Below are positions 8,760-18,378 of a DNA stretch of 64,000 nucleotides, piece by piece. Numbering within the stretch: position 1 is the first letter of the stretch; the number at the start of each line of letters is the position of its first letter. The stretch is from assembly GCA_003075315.1 (NCBI GenBank), contig QDFQ01000002.1:272821-336820 (forward strand), written 5' to 3'. The position numbers and the translations under genes were made by a program. Under the pieces are notes generated by a model. The model searched no databases and had not been told where the DNA came from. It worked only from the letters and a program-made list of their open reading frames with translations. The DNA is from Arthrobacter sp. TPD3018. GTDB lineage: Bacteria; Pseudomonadota; Alphaproteobacteria; Sphingomonadales; Sphingomonadaceae.

Positions 8760-10651
8760 GCGATCTCGCCACCCGCGCCAAGGCTGCCGGCATCGCGGTG
8801 CAATGGGAGGATGCGACGGGCCGCCAGCGCACCGTCGCCGACGATACGCTCAGCGCCATCCTCGATCGGCTCGACCGCTCGACCGACGGCGAGACGACCT
8901 TCGTCACCGCCGATGTCGGCATGCCGATCGTCACCACCGCCGCACCCGGCGCCGCGACGCTGGCGCTGGAGAAGGGCCCCCAGCGCATCGTGCAGGTCGC
9001 TGCGGACGGCACCATCCCACCGATCAACGAACCCGGCTATCACCGGCTCGACACCGCGCGCGGTGCCATAACCCTCGCCGTCGCGCCGCGCCGCTGCGTG
9101 CCCGCGCCGCCCGGCCACAGCTGGGGTCCGGCCGTACAGATCCCGGCCCTCCGCGGATCGCACCCCGCGCCCTATGGCGATCTCGCCACCCTCGCCGAAG
9201 CAGCACGCACCTTTGCCGGTGCCGGAGCCGACGCGCTCGCGATCAGCCCAACGCACGCGCTCTTTCCCGCCGACCCGTCGCGCTTCAGCCCCTATGCCCC
9301 GTCGAGCCGGCTGCTCCACCACGCCCTGCTCGCCAGCACCACCGACGATAACACGGACTCCGGGCCGCTGATCGACTGGCAGACCGCCCTCCCCCGCCGC
9401 CTCGCCGCGCTACGTCACGCCTTCGACCGCGCGACGCCGGACGAGATCGCCCGCTTCGACGCCGCCGCCGCCCACCGCCCCGACTGGCAGCAGCACGCCC
9501 TTTACGACGCGCTGCACGCCCGTTTCTTTGCAGAGAGCGGCGCCCATGGCTGGCAGGATTGGCCCACCGCCTATCACGACCCCGCCGCCCCGGCGGTCGA
9601 GGCCTTCGCGCGCGACCATGCCGACGCCGTCCGCTTTTACGCCTTCCTGCAATGGCGCGCCGACACCGGCCTCGCCGACGCGCACGCCGCCGCGCGCAAC
9701 GCCGGCATGCGGATCGGCCTGATCGCCGACCTCGCCGTCGGGATGGATGCGGGCGGCAGCCACGCCTGGAGCCGCCGCAGCGACCTGCTGACCGGCCTGT
9801 CGATCGGCGCGCCGCCCGATCCGCTCGGACCGCAGGGGCAGAATTGGGGCATCACCGCGCTCTGCCCGTTCGCACTACGCCGCACCGGCTTCGACGCCTT
9901 CATCCGCACTGTCCGCGCAGGCCTGGCACACGCGGGCGGCATCCGCATTGACCACGCGCTCGGACTGTGCCGGCTGTGGGTCATTCCAGAGGGCGGCAAG
10001 CCCGGCGACGGCGCCTATCTCGCCATGCCCTTCACCGATCTGCTGCGCATCCTCGCCATCGAATCGCATCGGGCGAACGCGATCGTCATCGGCGAAGACC
10101 TTGGCACCGTGCCGCCCGGCTTCCGCGACACGCTGACCGCGCGTGGCATCTACGGCATGCGCGTGCTGCCCTTCGAACGCGACGCGAAGAGCTTCACCCC
10201 CGCCAAGGCATGGGACGCGTGCGCCGTAGCGATGACCGGCACGCACGACACCGCGACGCTCGCCGGCTGGTGGACCGGGCGCGACATCACCTGGGCGCAC
10301 AAGCTGAAGCGCAGCGACAGCGACGAACCCAGCGACCGCCTGCGCCGCATCGGCGAAAAGAAGGCGCTGTGGACCGCCGCCACGCAGGCCGGTGTCGCCA
10401 GCGGCCCCGTGCCCCACGATGCCGCGCCCGCGATCGACGCCGCGCTCGCCTTCACCGCACAGGCGCCCTGCCCGCTCACCATCGTGCCGCTCGAGGACTT
10501 GGTCGGGATCGAGGAACAGCCCAACCTGCCCGGCACGACCGACGAACACCCCAATTGGCGCCGCCGCATGCCCGACACGACCGAGGCATTGCTCGCCCGG
10601 CCCGAGGTCGCCCGCCGCACCGCCATCCTCTCGCACAAGAGCCCCGCATGA
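8756..10651 (+). CDS. malQ: 4-alpha-glucanotransferase
   Basis: GH77 amylomaltase that disproportionates maltodextrins, lengthening short chains so that TreY can use them. The 631-residue protein carries the GH77 motifs: nucleophile region GGIRIDHALGLCRLW (Asp399), acid VIGEDLGTVP (Glu447), GTHDTATLAGWW and the C-terminal IVPLEDLVGIEEQPNLPGT-like segment with HPNWRRR. An N-terminal extension of about 240 residues precedes the barrel, as in MalQ proteins of many Gram-negatives. Start and stop overlap treZ and treY by 4 bases each. Confidence 0.94.
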   Translation: MSDLATRAKAAGIAVQWEDATGRQRTVADDTLSAILDRLDRSTDGETTFVTADVGMPIVTTAAPGAATLALEKGPQRIVQVAADGTIPPINEPGYHRLDTARGAITLAVAPRRCVPAPPGHSWGPAVQIPALRGSHPAPYGDLATLAEAARTFAGAGADALAISPTHALFPADPSRFSPYAPSSRLLHHALLASTTDDNTDSGPLIDWQTALPRRLAALRHAFDRATPDEIARFDAAAAHRPDWQQHALYDALHARFFAESGAHGWQDWPTAYHDPAAPAVEAFARDHADAVRFYAFLQWRADTGLADAHAAARNAGMRIGLIADLAVGMDAGGSHAWSRRSDLLTGLSIGAPPDPLGPQGQNWGITALCPFALRRTGFDAFIRTVRAGLAHAGGIRIDHALGLCRLWVIPEGGKPGDGAYLAMPFTDLLRILAIESHRANAIVIGEDLGTVPPGFRDTLTARGIYGMRVLPFERDAKSFTPAKAWDACAVAMTGTHDTATLAGWWTGRDITWAHKLKRSDSDEPSDRLRRIGEKKALWTAATQAGVASGPVPHDAAPAIDAALAFTAQAPCPLTIVPLEDLVGIEEQPNLPGTTDEHPNWRRRMPDTTEALLARPEVARRTAILSHKSPA

Positions 10652-12942
10652 GCCCCCGCGCCACCTATCGCCTGCAATTCCACAAGGGCTTTACCTTCGC
10701 CGATGCCGAAGCGCTGGTCCCGTATCTCGACCGGCTCGGGATCAGCCATATCTACGCCTCGCCGATCACCACCGCGGCAGCCGGATCGATGCACGGGTAT
10801 GACGTGATCGACCCCACGACGATCAATCCTGAACTCGGCGGCGAGGATGCCTTCCGCAGCCTCGTCGCCGCGCTCAAGGCGCGCGATATGGGGCTGATCA
10901 TCGATATCGTCCCCAACCATATGGGCGTCGCCGGCGGCGGCAACGCATGGTGGAACGACGTCCTCGCGCGCGGGCAGGCTAGCGAGCACGCCCGCGTCTT
11001 CGACATCGACTGGAGCCGCCCGATCCTGCTCCCCGTCCTCGGTGATACGCTCGACACGGCGCTCGCCAACGGCGACATCGCGGTCGAGGGCGACCAGATC
11101 GTCGCTTATGGCGAACATCGTTTCCCGATCCGCCCCGAAGACCGGGGTAACACCGCCGACCTGCCCGCGCTGCTCGACCGCCAGCATTACCGCCTCGCCA
11201 GCTGGCGCACCGCCAACGACCTGCTCAACTGGCGCCGCTTCTTCACGGTCAACGACCTCGCCGGCGTCCGCATCGAAGACCCCGCCGTGTTCGACGCGAC
11301 GCACGCGCTCTATGTCCGCCTGTATGACGAAGGCCTGATCGATGGCGTCCGCATCGATCACGTCGACGGCCTCACCGACCCGATCAGCTATTGCCGCACG
11401 CTTCGCGATCGCCTCGGCCCCGACGCCTGGATCGTGATCGAAAAGATCCTCGGCGCCGGCGAAGGCCAGCCCGTCGGCTGGGGCGTCGATGGCACCAGCG
11501 GCTACGACTTCATGGAACAGGTCGCGACGCTGATCCACGACCCGCTCGGCGCGCTGCCGCTCGAGGAACTGTGGCAGGACATGAGCCACCGCTACCTCGA
11601 TTTCGAAGCTGAGGAATTCGCCGCGCGGCAGGACCTGCTCGCCTGGCAATTCTCCGGGCAGCTCGACGCCTGCGTCGCCGCCTTCGTCGCGCTCAACACC
11701 GACGCGGCCGTCACGCCCGCGATGCTGCGCCGCGCGATCGAGCGGCTGTTGTGGGTTTTCCCCGTCTACCGCACCTACGGCACCGGCGATGCCGCCCCCG
11801 CGAGCGACGCCGCGATCCGCGGCGCGGTGCGCGAACGCGTCGCCGATCTCATCCCGCCGGGTGAGGCGCATGTCGTCGATGCGATCCTCGCCTGGCTCGC
11901 CGGTGAAGGATCGGGAGACGCCGCCGAAGCGGTACGCCGCTTCCAGCAGCTCTCCGCGCCGATCGCCGCGAAATCGGTCGAGGACACCGCCTTCTACCGG
12001 TCCGGCCGCCTGCTCTCGCGCAACGACGTGGGCTTCGATGCGACGATTCTCGGCATCGGCGTCGACGCCTTTCACGAGCTGATGACGCAGCGCGCCTGCG
12101 ACGTGCCGCACGCCATGCTCACCACCGCGACGCACGACCACAAGCGCGGCGAAGACGTCCGCGCCCGCCTCGCCGCGCTCAGCGTCATGCCCGACGCGTG
12201 GCGCACCCGGGTCGAGGCATGGGACCAGCTCTCCTGGGCGTGGGACCACGACGTCTCGGGCGCCGACCGCTACATGCTGCTGCAAACCATCGTCGGCGCC
12301 TGGCCAAACGAGAGCGCGACGCACGATTTCGCCGACCGCATCAAGGCATGGCAGCAAAAGGCCCTGCGCGAAGCGCGCCTCCGCTCGTCCTGGGAAGCGC
12401 CGGACGAGAGCTATGAAGCCGCAGCCGCCGCCCTCACCGACGCCTTCCTCACCGACCCGCGTTTCGTCGCGGAGGTCACCGCCTTCGTCGCCGACATTGC
12501 GCCGATTGCAGACGCCAACACGCTGATCCAGACGCTGCTCCGCTACACCGTGCCGGGCGTGCCAGACCTGTACCAGGGCACCGAGCTGGCCGATCTCAGC
12601 CTGGTCGATCCCGACAACCGCCGCCCCGTCGATTATGCGCACCGCCAGGCCCTGCTCGAGACAGCGCACGCGCCGGCCAAGTTCCGCCTGATCGCCGACC
12701 TGCTCGCCCGGCGCCGCACCGCGCCCGCGCTGTTCGCCGAGGGCGACTATCGTCCGGCGCAGATCGAGGGCAGCGATCGCATCCTCGCCTTCAGCCGCCA
12801 CCATGCCGGCGCCACGCTCCGCGTCGCCGCGCTGATCCGCGGCACCGAGGTTCCGGACGCGACGATCCGCTTCGCCGACGGCACCACCTGCGCCGCCGCC
12901 GACCTCTTCACCGCCTCACCGGTCTGGTACGCGCTCGACTGA
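10648..12942 (+). CDS. treY: malto-oligosyltrehalose synthase
   Basis: GH13 intramolecular transglycosylase that turns the reducing-end alpha-1,4 bond of maltodextrin into an alpha-1,1 trehalose bond. The 764-residue protein starts MSPRATYRLQFHKGFTFADA, the standard TreY N-terminus, followed by SHIYASPITTAAAGSMHGYD, catalytic Asp237 (GVRIDHVDGL), Glu265 (IVIEKIL) and the late motif TVPGVPDLYQGTEL. The open frame extends far upstream, but the ATG overlapping the malQ stop is clearly right. The 3' end overlaps the convergent nhaA gene by 27 bases, leaving no room for a terminator between them. Confidence 0.95.
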   Translation: MSPRATYRLQFHKGFTFADAEALVPYLDRLGISHIYASPITTAAAGSMHGYDVIDPTTINPELGGEDAFRSLVAALKARDMGLIIDIVPNHMGVAGGGNAWWNDVLARGQASEHARVFDIDWSRPILLPVLGDTLDTALANGDIAVEGDQIVAYGEHRFPIRPEDRGNTADLPALLDRQHYRLASWRTANDLLNWRRFFTVNDLAGVRIEDPAVFDATHALYVRLYDEGLIDGVRIDHVDGLTDPISYCRTLRDRLGPDAWIVIEKILGAGEGQPVGWGVDGTSGYDFMEQVATLIHDPLGALPLEELWQDMSHRYLDFEAEEFAARQDLLAWQFSGQLDACVAAFVALNTDAAVTPAMLRRAIERLLWVFPVYRTYGTGDAAPASDAAIRGAVRERVADLIPPGEAHVVDAILAWLAGEGSGDAAEAVRRFQQLSAPIAAKSVEDTAFYRSGRLLSRNDVGFDATILGIGVDAFHELMTQRACDVPHAMLTTATHDHKRGEDVRARLAALSVMPDAWRTRVEAWDQLSWAWDHDVSGADRYMLLQTIVGAWPNESATHDFADRIKAWQQKALREARLRSSWEAPDESYEAAAAALTDAFLTDPRFVAEVTAFVADIAPIADANTLIQTLLRYTVPGVPDLYQGTELADLSLVDPDNRRPVDYAHRQALLETAHAPAKFRLIADLLARRRTAPALFAEGDYRPAQIEGSDRILAFSRHHAGATLRVAALIRGTEVPDATIRFADGTTCAAADLFTASPVWYALD

Positions 12943-14313
12943 GCGCGTCGCCAGCCAGAAGACCGCATAGCCGAACAGGCCGGACACCAGCGACGCGCAC
13001 AGGATGGCCAGCGACGCCATCTCGGTCTGCGCGACGTCGGCGAAGGCGAGTTCGGTGATGAACAGCGACAGCGTGAAGCCGATCCCGGCGACGCCGCCGA
13101 TCCCCAGCACCATCCGCCACGTCACCCCATCGGGCAGGCGCGCGCCCAGGGCGCGCGTCGCGATCCATGTCGACGCCATGAAGCCCAGCGGCTTGCCGAT
13201 CGCCAGGCCGGCGACGATGCCCAGGCTCAGTGGCGCGTGCAGCGCCTCCGCAATCGCATCGGACGACAGATGGACGCGCACGTTCGACAGCGCGAACAGC
13301 GGCAGCACGATATAGGACACCCATGGCGTCAGGATGCGCACCAGCCGCTCCGCCGCCTCGTCGGTCGCCGCGACCATTTCGTGAATGTACCCCAGCTTCG
13401 CCTCGACCGCCTCGCCTTTCTCGTCCGCCTCCGCGGCATCGCCCGCGCGCGCCTGTTCGGATTGCGCCGCCCGCAATTCGCCCAATGGCCGCTCGACGCG
13501 CTCGGCGAAGTCGCCATGGCTCAGCCGCGACCGCGTCGGCAGCAACAGGCCGACCGCCACGCCCGCGATCGTCGGATGCACGCCCGATCCGAACACCCCG
13601 ATCCAGACCAGCGCGCCCAGCAGCACATAGGGGATCGACGCCACCCAGCGCAGCCGCAACAGGCCGACGATGCCCAGATACGCCGCGGCCGCCACCCCCA
13701 GGAACACCGGCTGCACCGACGCGGTATAGGCGAAGGCGATCACCAGCAGCCCGAACACATCGTCGATCGCCGCGAACGCCAGCAGCACCGCACGCACGGC
13801 AGGGGGCAGCCGCGTCGTGAACATCGCGACGACCGCCAGGCTGAACGCGGTATCCATCGCCGCCACCACGCCCCAGCCATGCGCGGTCGGCGTGCCCCAG
13901 TTGAACGCCAGATAGATCGCCACCGGCACCACCAGCCCGCCGATCGCGCCCGCCACCGGGAATAGCGCGGTCTTGCGCGACGCGAGCGATCCCTTGACGA
14001 ACTCGCGCTTCACCTCCGTCCCGATGATCAGAAAGAACAGCGGCATCAGCAGGTCGTTGACCCATTCCGCCGCCGGCCGCGCGAAGGCCCAGGCGCCATA
14101 GCTCAACCGGATCGGCCGATCCCACATCCGGACATAGTCCGCACCCCAGGGCGAATTGACGACGATCAGCGCGATGAGCGATGCGATTAGCAACGGCCCG
14201 CCGGACACTTCGCCGATCGCGAAGAACGGCCCGATCCGATCCAGGACACGCGCGGCGGGGGAATGATGCGCCCGGGCTTCCACCCGCCCGGACAGGCGCG
14301 GAGCAAGGCCCAT
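12916..14313 (-). CDS. nhaA: Na+/H+ antiporter NhaA
   Basis: Inner-membrane antiporter that expels Na+ in exchange for protons. Motifs: NDLLMPLFFLIIGTEVKREF, GWGVVAAMDTAFSLAVVA, the paired aspartates in AFAAIDDVFGLLVIAF (ion binding), and GIGFTLSLFI near the end. At 465 residues it is longer than the roughly 390-residue E. coli protein, because a charged, Glu/Ala-rich insert (about SHGDFAERVERPLGELRAAQ to EMVAATDEAAERL) separates two membrane segments. The ATG at 14313 is chosen over one 9 codons upstream because AGGAG lies 6 bases before it. Confidence 0.93.
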   Translation of the reverse strand: MGLAPRLSGRVEARAHHSPAARVLDRIGPFFAIGEVSGGPLLIASLIALIVVNSPWGADYVRMWDRPIRLSYGAWAFARPAAEWVNDLLMPLFFLIIGTEVKREFVKGSLASRKTALFPVAGAIGGLVVPVAIYLAFNWGTPTAHGWGVVAAMDTAFSLAVVAMFTTRLPPAVRAVLLAFAAIDDVFGLLVIAFAYTASVQPVFLGVAAAAYLGIVGLLRLRWVASIPYVLLGALVWIGVFGSGVHPTIAGVAVGLLLPTRSRLSHGDFAERVERPLGELRAAQSEQARAGDAAEADEKGEAVEAKLGYIHEMVAATDEAAERLVRILTPWVSYIVLPLFALSNVRVHLSSDAIAEALHAPLSLGIVAGLAIGKPLGFMASTWIATRALGARLPDGVTWRMVLGIGGVAGIGFTLSLFITELAFADVAQTEMASLAILCASLVSGLFGYAVFWLATRSVERVPDR

Positions 14314-14476
14314 GCGATCTCCTGATGGCATAAGTGCCACCCCCCATACGGCTCAGCTACGCGTGCGTTCCGTACCCGAAGCGCAACGTCATCAGACTGT
14401 TAACCATTCCACGCTTATTAGGTCGAAAATGGACAGCGCATCTCTGCGCGACACCGATGCCGTACGGACCCGATTG

Positions 14477-15694
14477 ATGCGCCTCACAGCCCCCCTTCTC
14501 GCCCTCGCCACCCTCCTGCCGGCGCTGCCTGCCGCGGCGCAGACGGTGACGCCGCTTGCCGAGGCGCGGCTGCGGTACGAACATGTCGAACAGGATGGCC
14601 TGCCGCAGGATAGCGATGCGGTGACGGTGCGGCTGCGCACCGGCGTGCAGGCCGCGATCGGCCGCTTCTCCGGCCTCGTCCAGGCGCAGGGGAACCTCGC
14701 CATCCTGCCCGACTATTTCGACGGCCTGCATGGCCCCGCCACGCTACGCCCACTGATCGCCGATCCCGACAGCGTCGCCATCTATCGCGCGCAAGTGCGC
14801 TATGCCGCGCCGGGCCTCGCCATCACCGCGGGACGACAGGTGATCCAGCTCGACGACGAACGCTTCGTCGGCGCCGCCGCGTTCCGCAACAACGGCCAGA
14901 CCTTCGACGCCGTGCGCACCGAGCTCACGCCCGTGACGGGACTGAAGGCCGACGTCAGCTACATCTGGTCGGTGCGTACGGTGAACGGCATCGAAGGGCG
15001 CGGTGCGCGACCGACGGCGGTCGGCGGCAACACCGTCCTCGCCAACCTCGGCTGGGATTCGCCGATCGGCAAGGTCACGGGCTTTGCCTATCTGGTCGAT
15101 GAGGACGAAGCGGCGGTGCAGGGCTATCGCCTGTCCAGCCAGACCTATGGCGGCCGCCTGGCCGGCGCGCAGCCGCTCGGCGCCGCCAAGCTCGCCTATC
15201 AGCTCAGCTATGCGCGCCAGTCCGACTATCACCGCAACCCCAATCGCTATGCGGCGGATTACTGGCTCGCCGACCTGTCGCTTGATCTGAACGGGCCGAA
15301 GGTCGGCGGGGGCTATGAGGTGCTCGGCGCGGGCCGTGGCGCCAGCGCGGGCGCTGCTTACGCCAGCTTCCAGACGCCGTTGTCCGCGATCTTCAAATTC
15401 CAGGGCTGGGCCGACAAGCTCACCACCACCCCCGCCGACGGCATTCGCGACGCCTATGCGAGCGCCGGCTGGGGCTGGAAGCAGATCGGCTCGCTGAAGG
15501 CGGTGTCGCTGACCGCCGTCTACCACCGGTTTGACAGCGACCGCCTGTCGCGCCGCTACGGCGACGAACTCAATCTGCTTGCCAGTGCCAAGCTCGGCAA
15601 GACGACCGCCAGCCTGCGCTACGCAGATTATCGCGCCGACCGGCTGTTCACCGATACGCAGAAGCTGTGGATGCAGCTCGACTGGGCGCTGTAA
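14477..15694 (+). CDS. outer-membrane porin, alginate-export-like beta-barrel
   Basis: A 405-residue exported protein. Signal peptide MRLTAPLLALATLLPALPAAAQ is followed by a barrel-type sequence: alternating hydrophobic strands, VTVRLRTGVQAAIGRFSGLV, TAGRQVIQLDDERFVG (a motif of alginate_export-like porins), NQTFDAVR-like NGQTFDAVRTEL and the terminal strand KLWMQLDWAL. It probably forms a substrate-specific outer-membrane channel; the substrate is unknown. An upstream in-frame ATG at 14429 has AGG 6 bases before it and would add 16 residues with a long polar start; neither start has a strong ribosome site. It diverges from nhaA. Confidence 0.8.
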   Translation: MRLTAPLLALATLLPALPAAAQTVTPLAEARLRYEHVEQDGLPQDSDAVTVRLRTGVQAAIGRFSGLVQAQGNLAILPDYFDGLHGPATLRPLIADPDSVAIYRAQVRYAAPGLAITAGRQVIQLDDERFVGAAAFRNNGQTFDAVRTELTPVTGLKADVSYIWSVRTVNGIEGRGARPTAVGGNTVLANLGWDSPIGKVTGFAYLVDEDEAAVQGYRLSSQTYGGRLAGAQPLGAAKLAYQLSYARQSDYHRNPNRYAADYWLADLSLDLNGPKVGGGYEVLGAGRGASAGAAYASFQTPLSAIFKFQGWADKLTTTPADGIRDAYASAGWGWKQIGSLKAVSLTAVYHRFDSDRLSRRYGDELNLLASAKLGKTTASLRYADYRADRLFTDTQKLWMQLDWAL

Positions 15695-15715
15695 CGCCAG
15701 CGCCCAGTCGCTTTT
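15680..15715 (+). terminator. Rho-independent terminator spanning the porin stop codon
   Basis: A perfect 12-base-pair stem (15680-15691 GACTGGGCGCTG with 15698-15709) closes a 6-base loop that contains the porin TAA stop; CTTTT follows at 15711-15715. It ends plus-strand porin transcription and also lies at the 3' end of the convergent sugar porter gene. Confidence 0.85.
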
Positions 15716-17159
15716 ATCCCTGCATGTCCTCGAGTTCGCGCCCGCGCGTTTCGTGAACCAGCTTCTGCACGAACACGAACGAGATCGCCGCAAACAGCGC
15801 ATAGCCGGTGTAGGTGACCGCCAGCCCCGGCGACACGGCGAGCGCCGGGAAGCTGACCGAGATCGCCGCATTGGCGATCCACTGCGCAAAGCCCGACACG
15901 GCAAGGCCCGATCCGCGGATCTGGTTGGGGAACATCTCGCCCAGCATCACCCACATCACCGGCCCCCACGACGCGTTGAAGAAGATGACGTACAGATTGG
16001 CCGCGACCAACGCGACCAGGCCATTATGTCCGGGCAGACTCACCGCGCCCGCCGCATCGGTGACCGCGGTCGAAAACGCCCAGGCCACCGTCGCCAGCGT
16101 CACCGCCATGCCCGCCGATCCGACCAGCAGCAGCGGCTTGCGCCCGATCCGGTCGACCGTCGCGATCGTGAACAGGCACGCCGCGATCGACAGCACACCG
16201 GACAGGATGTTGATCTGCAGCGCGTTGTCCTCGGTGAAGCCCACCGCCTCCCACAGCACGGCGCCGTAATAGAAGACGACGTTGATGCCGACGAACTGCT
16301 GGAACACCGCCAGCCCGATTCCCGCCCACAGGATAGGGCGGATCTTGCCCGTCGTCTTGTCGATCAGGTCGGACAGTTTCGGCTTGTGGTGATCGGCGGC
16401 GAGCGAATTGCGGATCTCGACCACCTTGCGCTCCGCCTCGCCCGCGCCGAACAGACGCGTCAGCACGGCCTTCGCCTCGCCCTCGCGACCCTTGGCGACG
16501 AGGAAGCGCGGGCTTTCCGGAATGACGGTCAGCGCCGCCAGATAGATCGCCGCCGGAATCGCCTGCAGCCAGAACATCCAGCGCCACGCCGGAAAGTCGA
16601 GCCAGAACGGCGCGGTCGAACCGCCAGCATAACGAGCAAGCACGAAATTGGCGACGAACGCGCCGGTCAGGCCGGTGATGATCATCACCTGCTGCACGCT
16701 TGACAGCCGCCCGCGGATCGCGGCCGGCGTCACTTCGGAAATATAGACGGGCGAGATCACGCTTGCCGCCCCAACGCCCAGGCCGCCGATGATCCGCGCC
16801 AGGATGAACACGATCGAGCCGCTCGCCGCCCCGGCGAGCAGCGCGCTCACCAGAAACAGCAGCGCGGCCAGCATCATCACCCGCCGCCGCCCGATCGCAT
16901 CGGCCAGTCGCCCTGCGCCGAACGCACCGATCGCCGATCCGACCAGGATCGCACCGACGTTGACGCCGATGCCCAGATGGCCGAGCGAAAACGCCGCCTC
17001 CAGCCCCTTTTGCGTCCCGTTGATGACGCCGGAATCATAGCCGAACATGAAGCCGCCGATCGTCGCCACCGCGACGATGCCGGCGATGAAGCCGTGATTG
17101 ACGCCTTGCTCGGCACCCAGATTTCCCGGGGCATGCCCCGCCCCCCGCCTGTCCGTCAC
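15714..17159 (-). CDS. MFS sugar porter (XylE/galP-type), probable xylose importer
   Basis: A 481-residue, 12-helix sugar:H+ symporter. Signatures of the sugar porter family are all present: GYDSGVINGTQ in helix 1, GRLADAIGRRRVM, YISEVTPAAIRGRL, PESPRFLVAKGR, FQQFVGINVVFYYG and HETRGRELEDM at the end. The GTG start at 17159 is chosen because AGGAG lies 6 bases upstream; an ATG 25 codons earlier has no ribosome site. Its promoter (17201-17234) carries the same LacI-type operator as the GH43-xylB-xylA operon, so xylose or a xyloside breakdown product is the likely substrate. Substrate assignment is inference from context. Confidence 0.9.
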   Translation of the reverse strand: MTDRRGAGHAPGNLGAEQGVNHGFIAGIVAVATIGGFMFGYDSGVINGTQKGLEAAFSLGHLGIGVNVGAILVGSAIGAFGAGRLADAIGRRRVMMLAALLFLVSALLAGAASGSIVFILARIIGGLGVGAASVISPVYISEVTPAAIRGRLSSVQQVMIITGLTGAFVANFVLARYAGGSTAPFWLDFPAWRWMFWLQAIPAAIYLAALTVIPESPRFLVAKGREGEAKAVLTRLFGAGEAERKVVEIRNSLAADHHKPKLSDLIDKTTGKIRPILWAGIGLAVFQQFVGINVVFYYGAVLWEAVGFTEDNALQINILSGVLSIAACLFTIATVDRIGRKPLLLVGSAGMAVTLATVAWAFSTAVTDAAGAVSLPGHNGLVALVAANLYVIFFNASWGPVMWVMLGEMFPNQIRGSGLAVSGFAQWIANAAISVSFPALAVSPGLAVTYTGYALFAAISFVFVQKLVHETRGRELEDMQG

Positions 17160-17200
17160 ATCGCTCTCCTCATGCCGGTCGTGCGCCGGCCGTGTGCAAT

Positions 17201-17234
17201 GTGATATCGCTATCACGCCATTTTCGGCGGTCAA
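17201..17234 (-). promoter_or_regulatory. promoter with LacI-type operator for the sugar porter
   Basis: On the minus strand TTGACC (17234-17229) and TAGCGA (17212-17207) are separated by 16 bases. The interrupted palindrome GTGATATCGCTATCAC (17201-17216) covers the -10 region and differs by one base from TGATAGCGCTATCA. The same core, TAGCGCTA, overlaps the -10 box of the GH43 promoter at 18702-18716. A repressor bound here would block polymerase. Confidence 0.7.
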
Positions 17235-17283
17235 GCCGTTTGGCGCGACCGGGGGCCGGCCTGCGTAGGGCGCGTCGGCAGAC

Positions 17284-18378
17284 CTATCCTTCGATCACCC
17301 GCGGGCGGCGCCGCGGCGGCGCATCCGACTGGCGGCGGATCAGAGTATAGTCGAGCAGCCGCGTGGGCTCTTCGGGTGCAGCATCGTCGCCCCCGCGCTG
17401 GCGACGCAGCAGCGCGACCAGCCCCTCGATCGCGCCGCGCGCCATATCGGCGATCGGCTGGCGGATCGTCGTCAGCTCGGGCCAGATCGCGGTCGACAGC
17501 ACCGTGTCGTCGAAGCCGCAGACGGTCAGGTCGCCCGGAACGTCCAGCCCGCGCCGGTGCGCCACCGCCACGGTCGCCGCCGCCATGTCGTCGTTCGACG
17601 AGAAGATCGCCGTCGGCGGTTCGGCGAGGTCGAGCAGCTGCTCCGCCGCATCCAGCCCAGACCGATAGGTGTACAGGCCATCGACGACCAGTCCGTCCTC
17701 GATCCCGATCCCCGCCCCTTCCAACGCAGCGCGATAACCCGCCAGCCGCTCACCGCTCGCCGACAGATTGGGGTCGCCGCCGATGAAGCCGATCCGCCGA
17801 TGGCCCAGGTCCATCAGGTGCCGCGTCATCGTCACCGCCGCGGCGCGATCGTCGATCCCGATCGCCAGACCGCCCTCGCCCGCGCGCGCCGTCGCCAGCC
17901 CGACCATCGGCACGCCCGCCTGGCCCAGCAGATCGAGCAGCGCAGGCGATTCGCACAAGGGCGGCGGCAGCACGATGCCGTCGATACCGCCCTTGATCAT
18001 GTGCCGTGCGACCGCCAGCTCGTGATCGTCGCCGATCTCGCATTTCTCGATCACGATCTGCACGTCGTTACGGCTAGCCTGATCCAGGCTGCCGAGCAGC
18101 ATTTCGGACAGGAAGCCGCCCGACGGGTTGTTGTACAGCAGCCCGATCCGCAGCTGCCCCGCCCCCGCCAGGCTGCGCGCCGCGCGATTGGGCGCATAAT
18201 TCAGCGTCTGGATCGCCACGTTCACCGCGTCGCGCGTCGCGGGCCGAACGTTGGTTTCGGCATTGATGACGCGGCTGACGGTCATCGGCGACACGCCGGC
18301 GAGCTTGGCGACATCGCTGATCGTCGGCGCCGAACCCGATCGGCGGGAGGGTCGCGAGGGAGGGGGTGTGGAAGCCAT
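17284..18378 (-). CDS. LacI-family transcriptional regulator, probable xylose repressor
   Basis: A 364-residue DNA-binding repressor. The N-terminal helix-turn-helix TISDVAKLAGVSPMTVSRVI is followed by the hinge YAPNRAARSLAGA and a periplasmic-binding-like sensor domain (IGLLYNNPSGGFLSEMLLGS, GIDGIVLPPPL, GHRRIGFIGGDPNLSASGER, AIFSSNDDMAAATVAVAHRRG, GFDDT). It sits between the sugar porter gene (downstream, same strand) and the divergent GH43-xylB-xylA operon, each with a matching palindromic operator at its promoter. By analogy with Caulobacter XylR, which uses a TGTTAGCGCTACCA-like site, xylose is the likely inducer. Inducer identity is inference. Confidence 0.9.
   Translation of the reverse strand: MASTPPPSRPSRRSGSAPTISDVAKLAGVSPMTVSRVINAETNVRPATRDAVNVAIQTLNYAPNRAARSLAGAGQLRIGLLYNNPSGGFLSEMLLGSLDQASRNDVQIVIEKCEIGDDHELAVARHMIKGGIDGIVLPPPLCESPALLDLLGQAGVPMVGLATARAGEGGLAIGIDDRAAAVTMTRHLMDLGHRRIGFIGGDPNLSASGERLAGYRAALEGAGIGIEDGLVVDGLYTYRSGLDAAEQLLDLAEPPTAIFSSNDDMAAATVAVAHRRGLDVPGDLTVCGFDDTVLSTAIWPELTTIRQPIADMARGAIEGLVALLRRQRGGDDAAPEEPTRLLDYTLIRRQSDAPPRRRPRVIEG

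Noticed and set aside
9967..10647. 227-residue N-terminal extension of treY
   Set aside because: It overlaps malQ in another frame, is Arg-rich and not TreY-like; the ATG overlapping the malQ stop gives the family N-terminus.
10150..12804. 884-residue open frame antisense to malQ/treY
   Set aside because: GC-rich codon third positions keep the opposite strand open; the translation is Val/Gly/Arg/Asp-rich without domain motifs, while treY and malQ on the other strand have all catalytic motifs.
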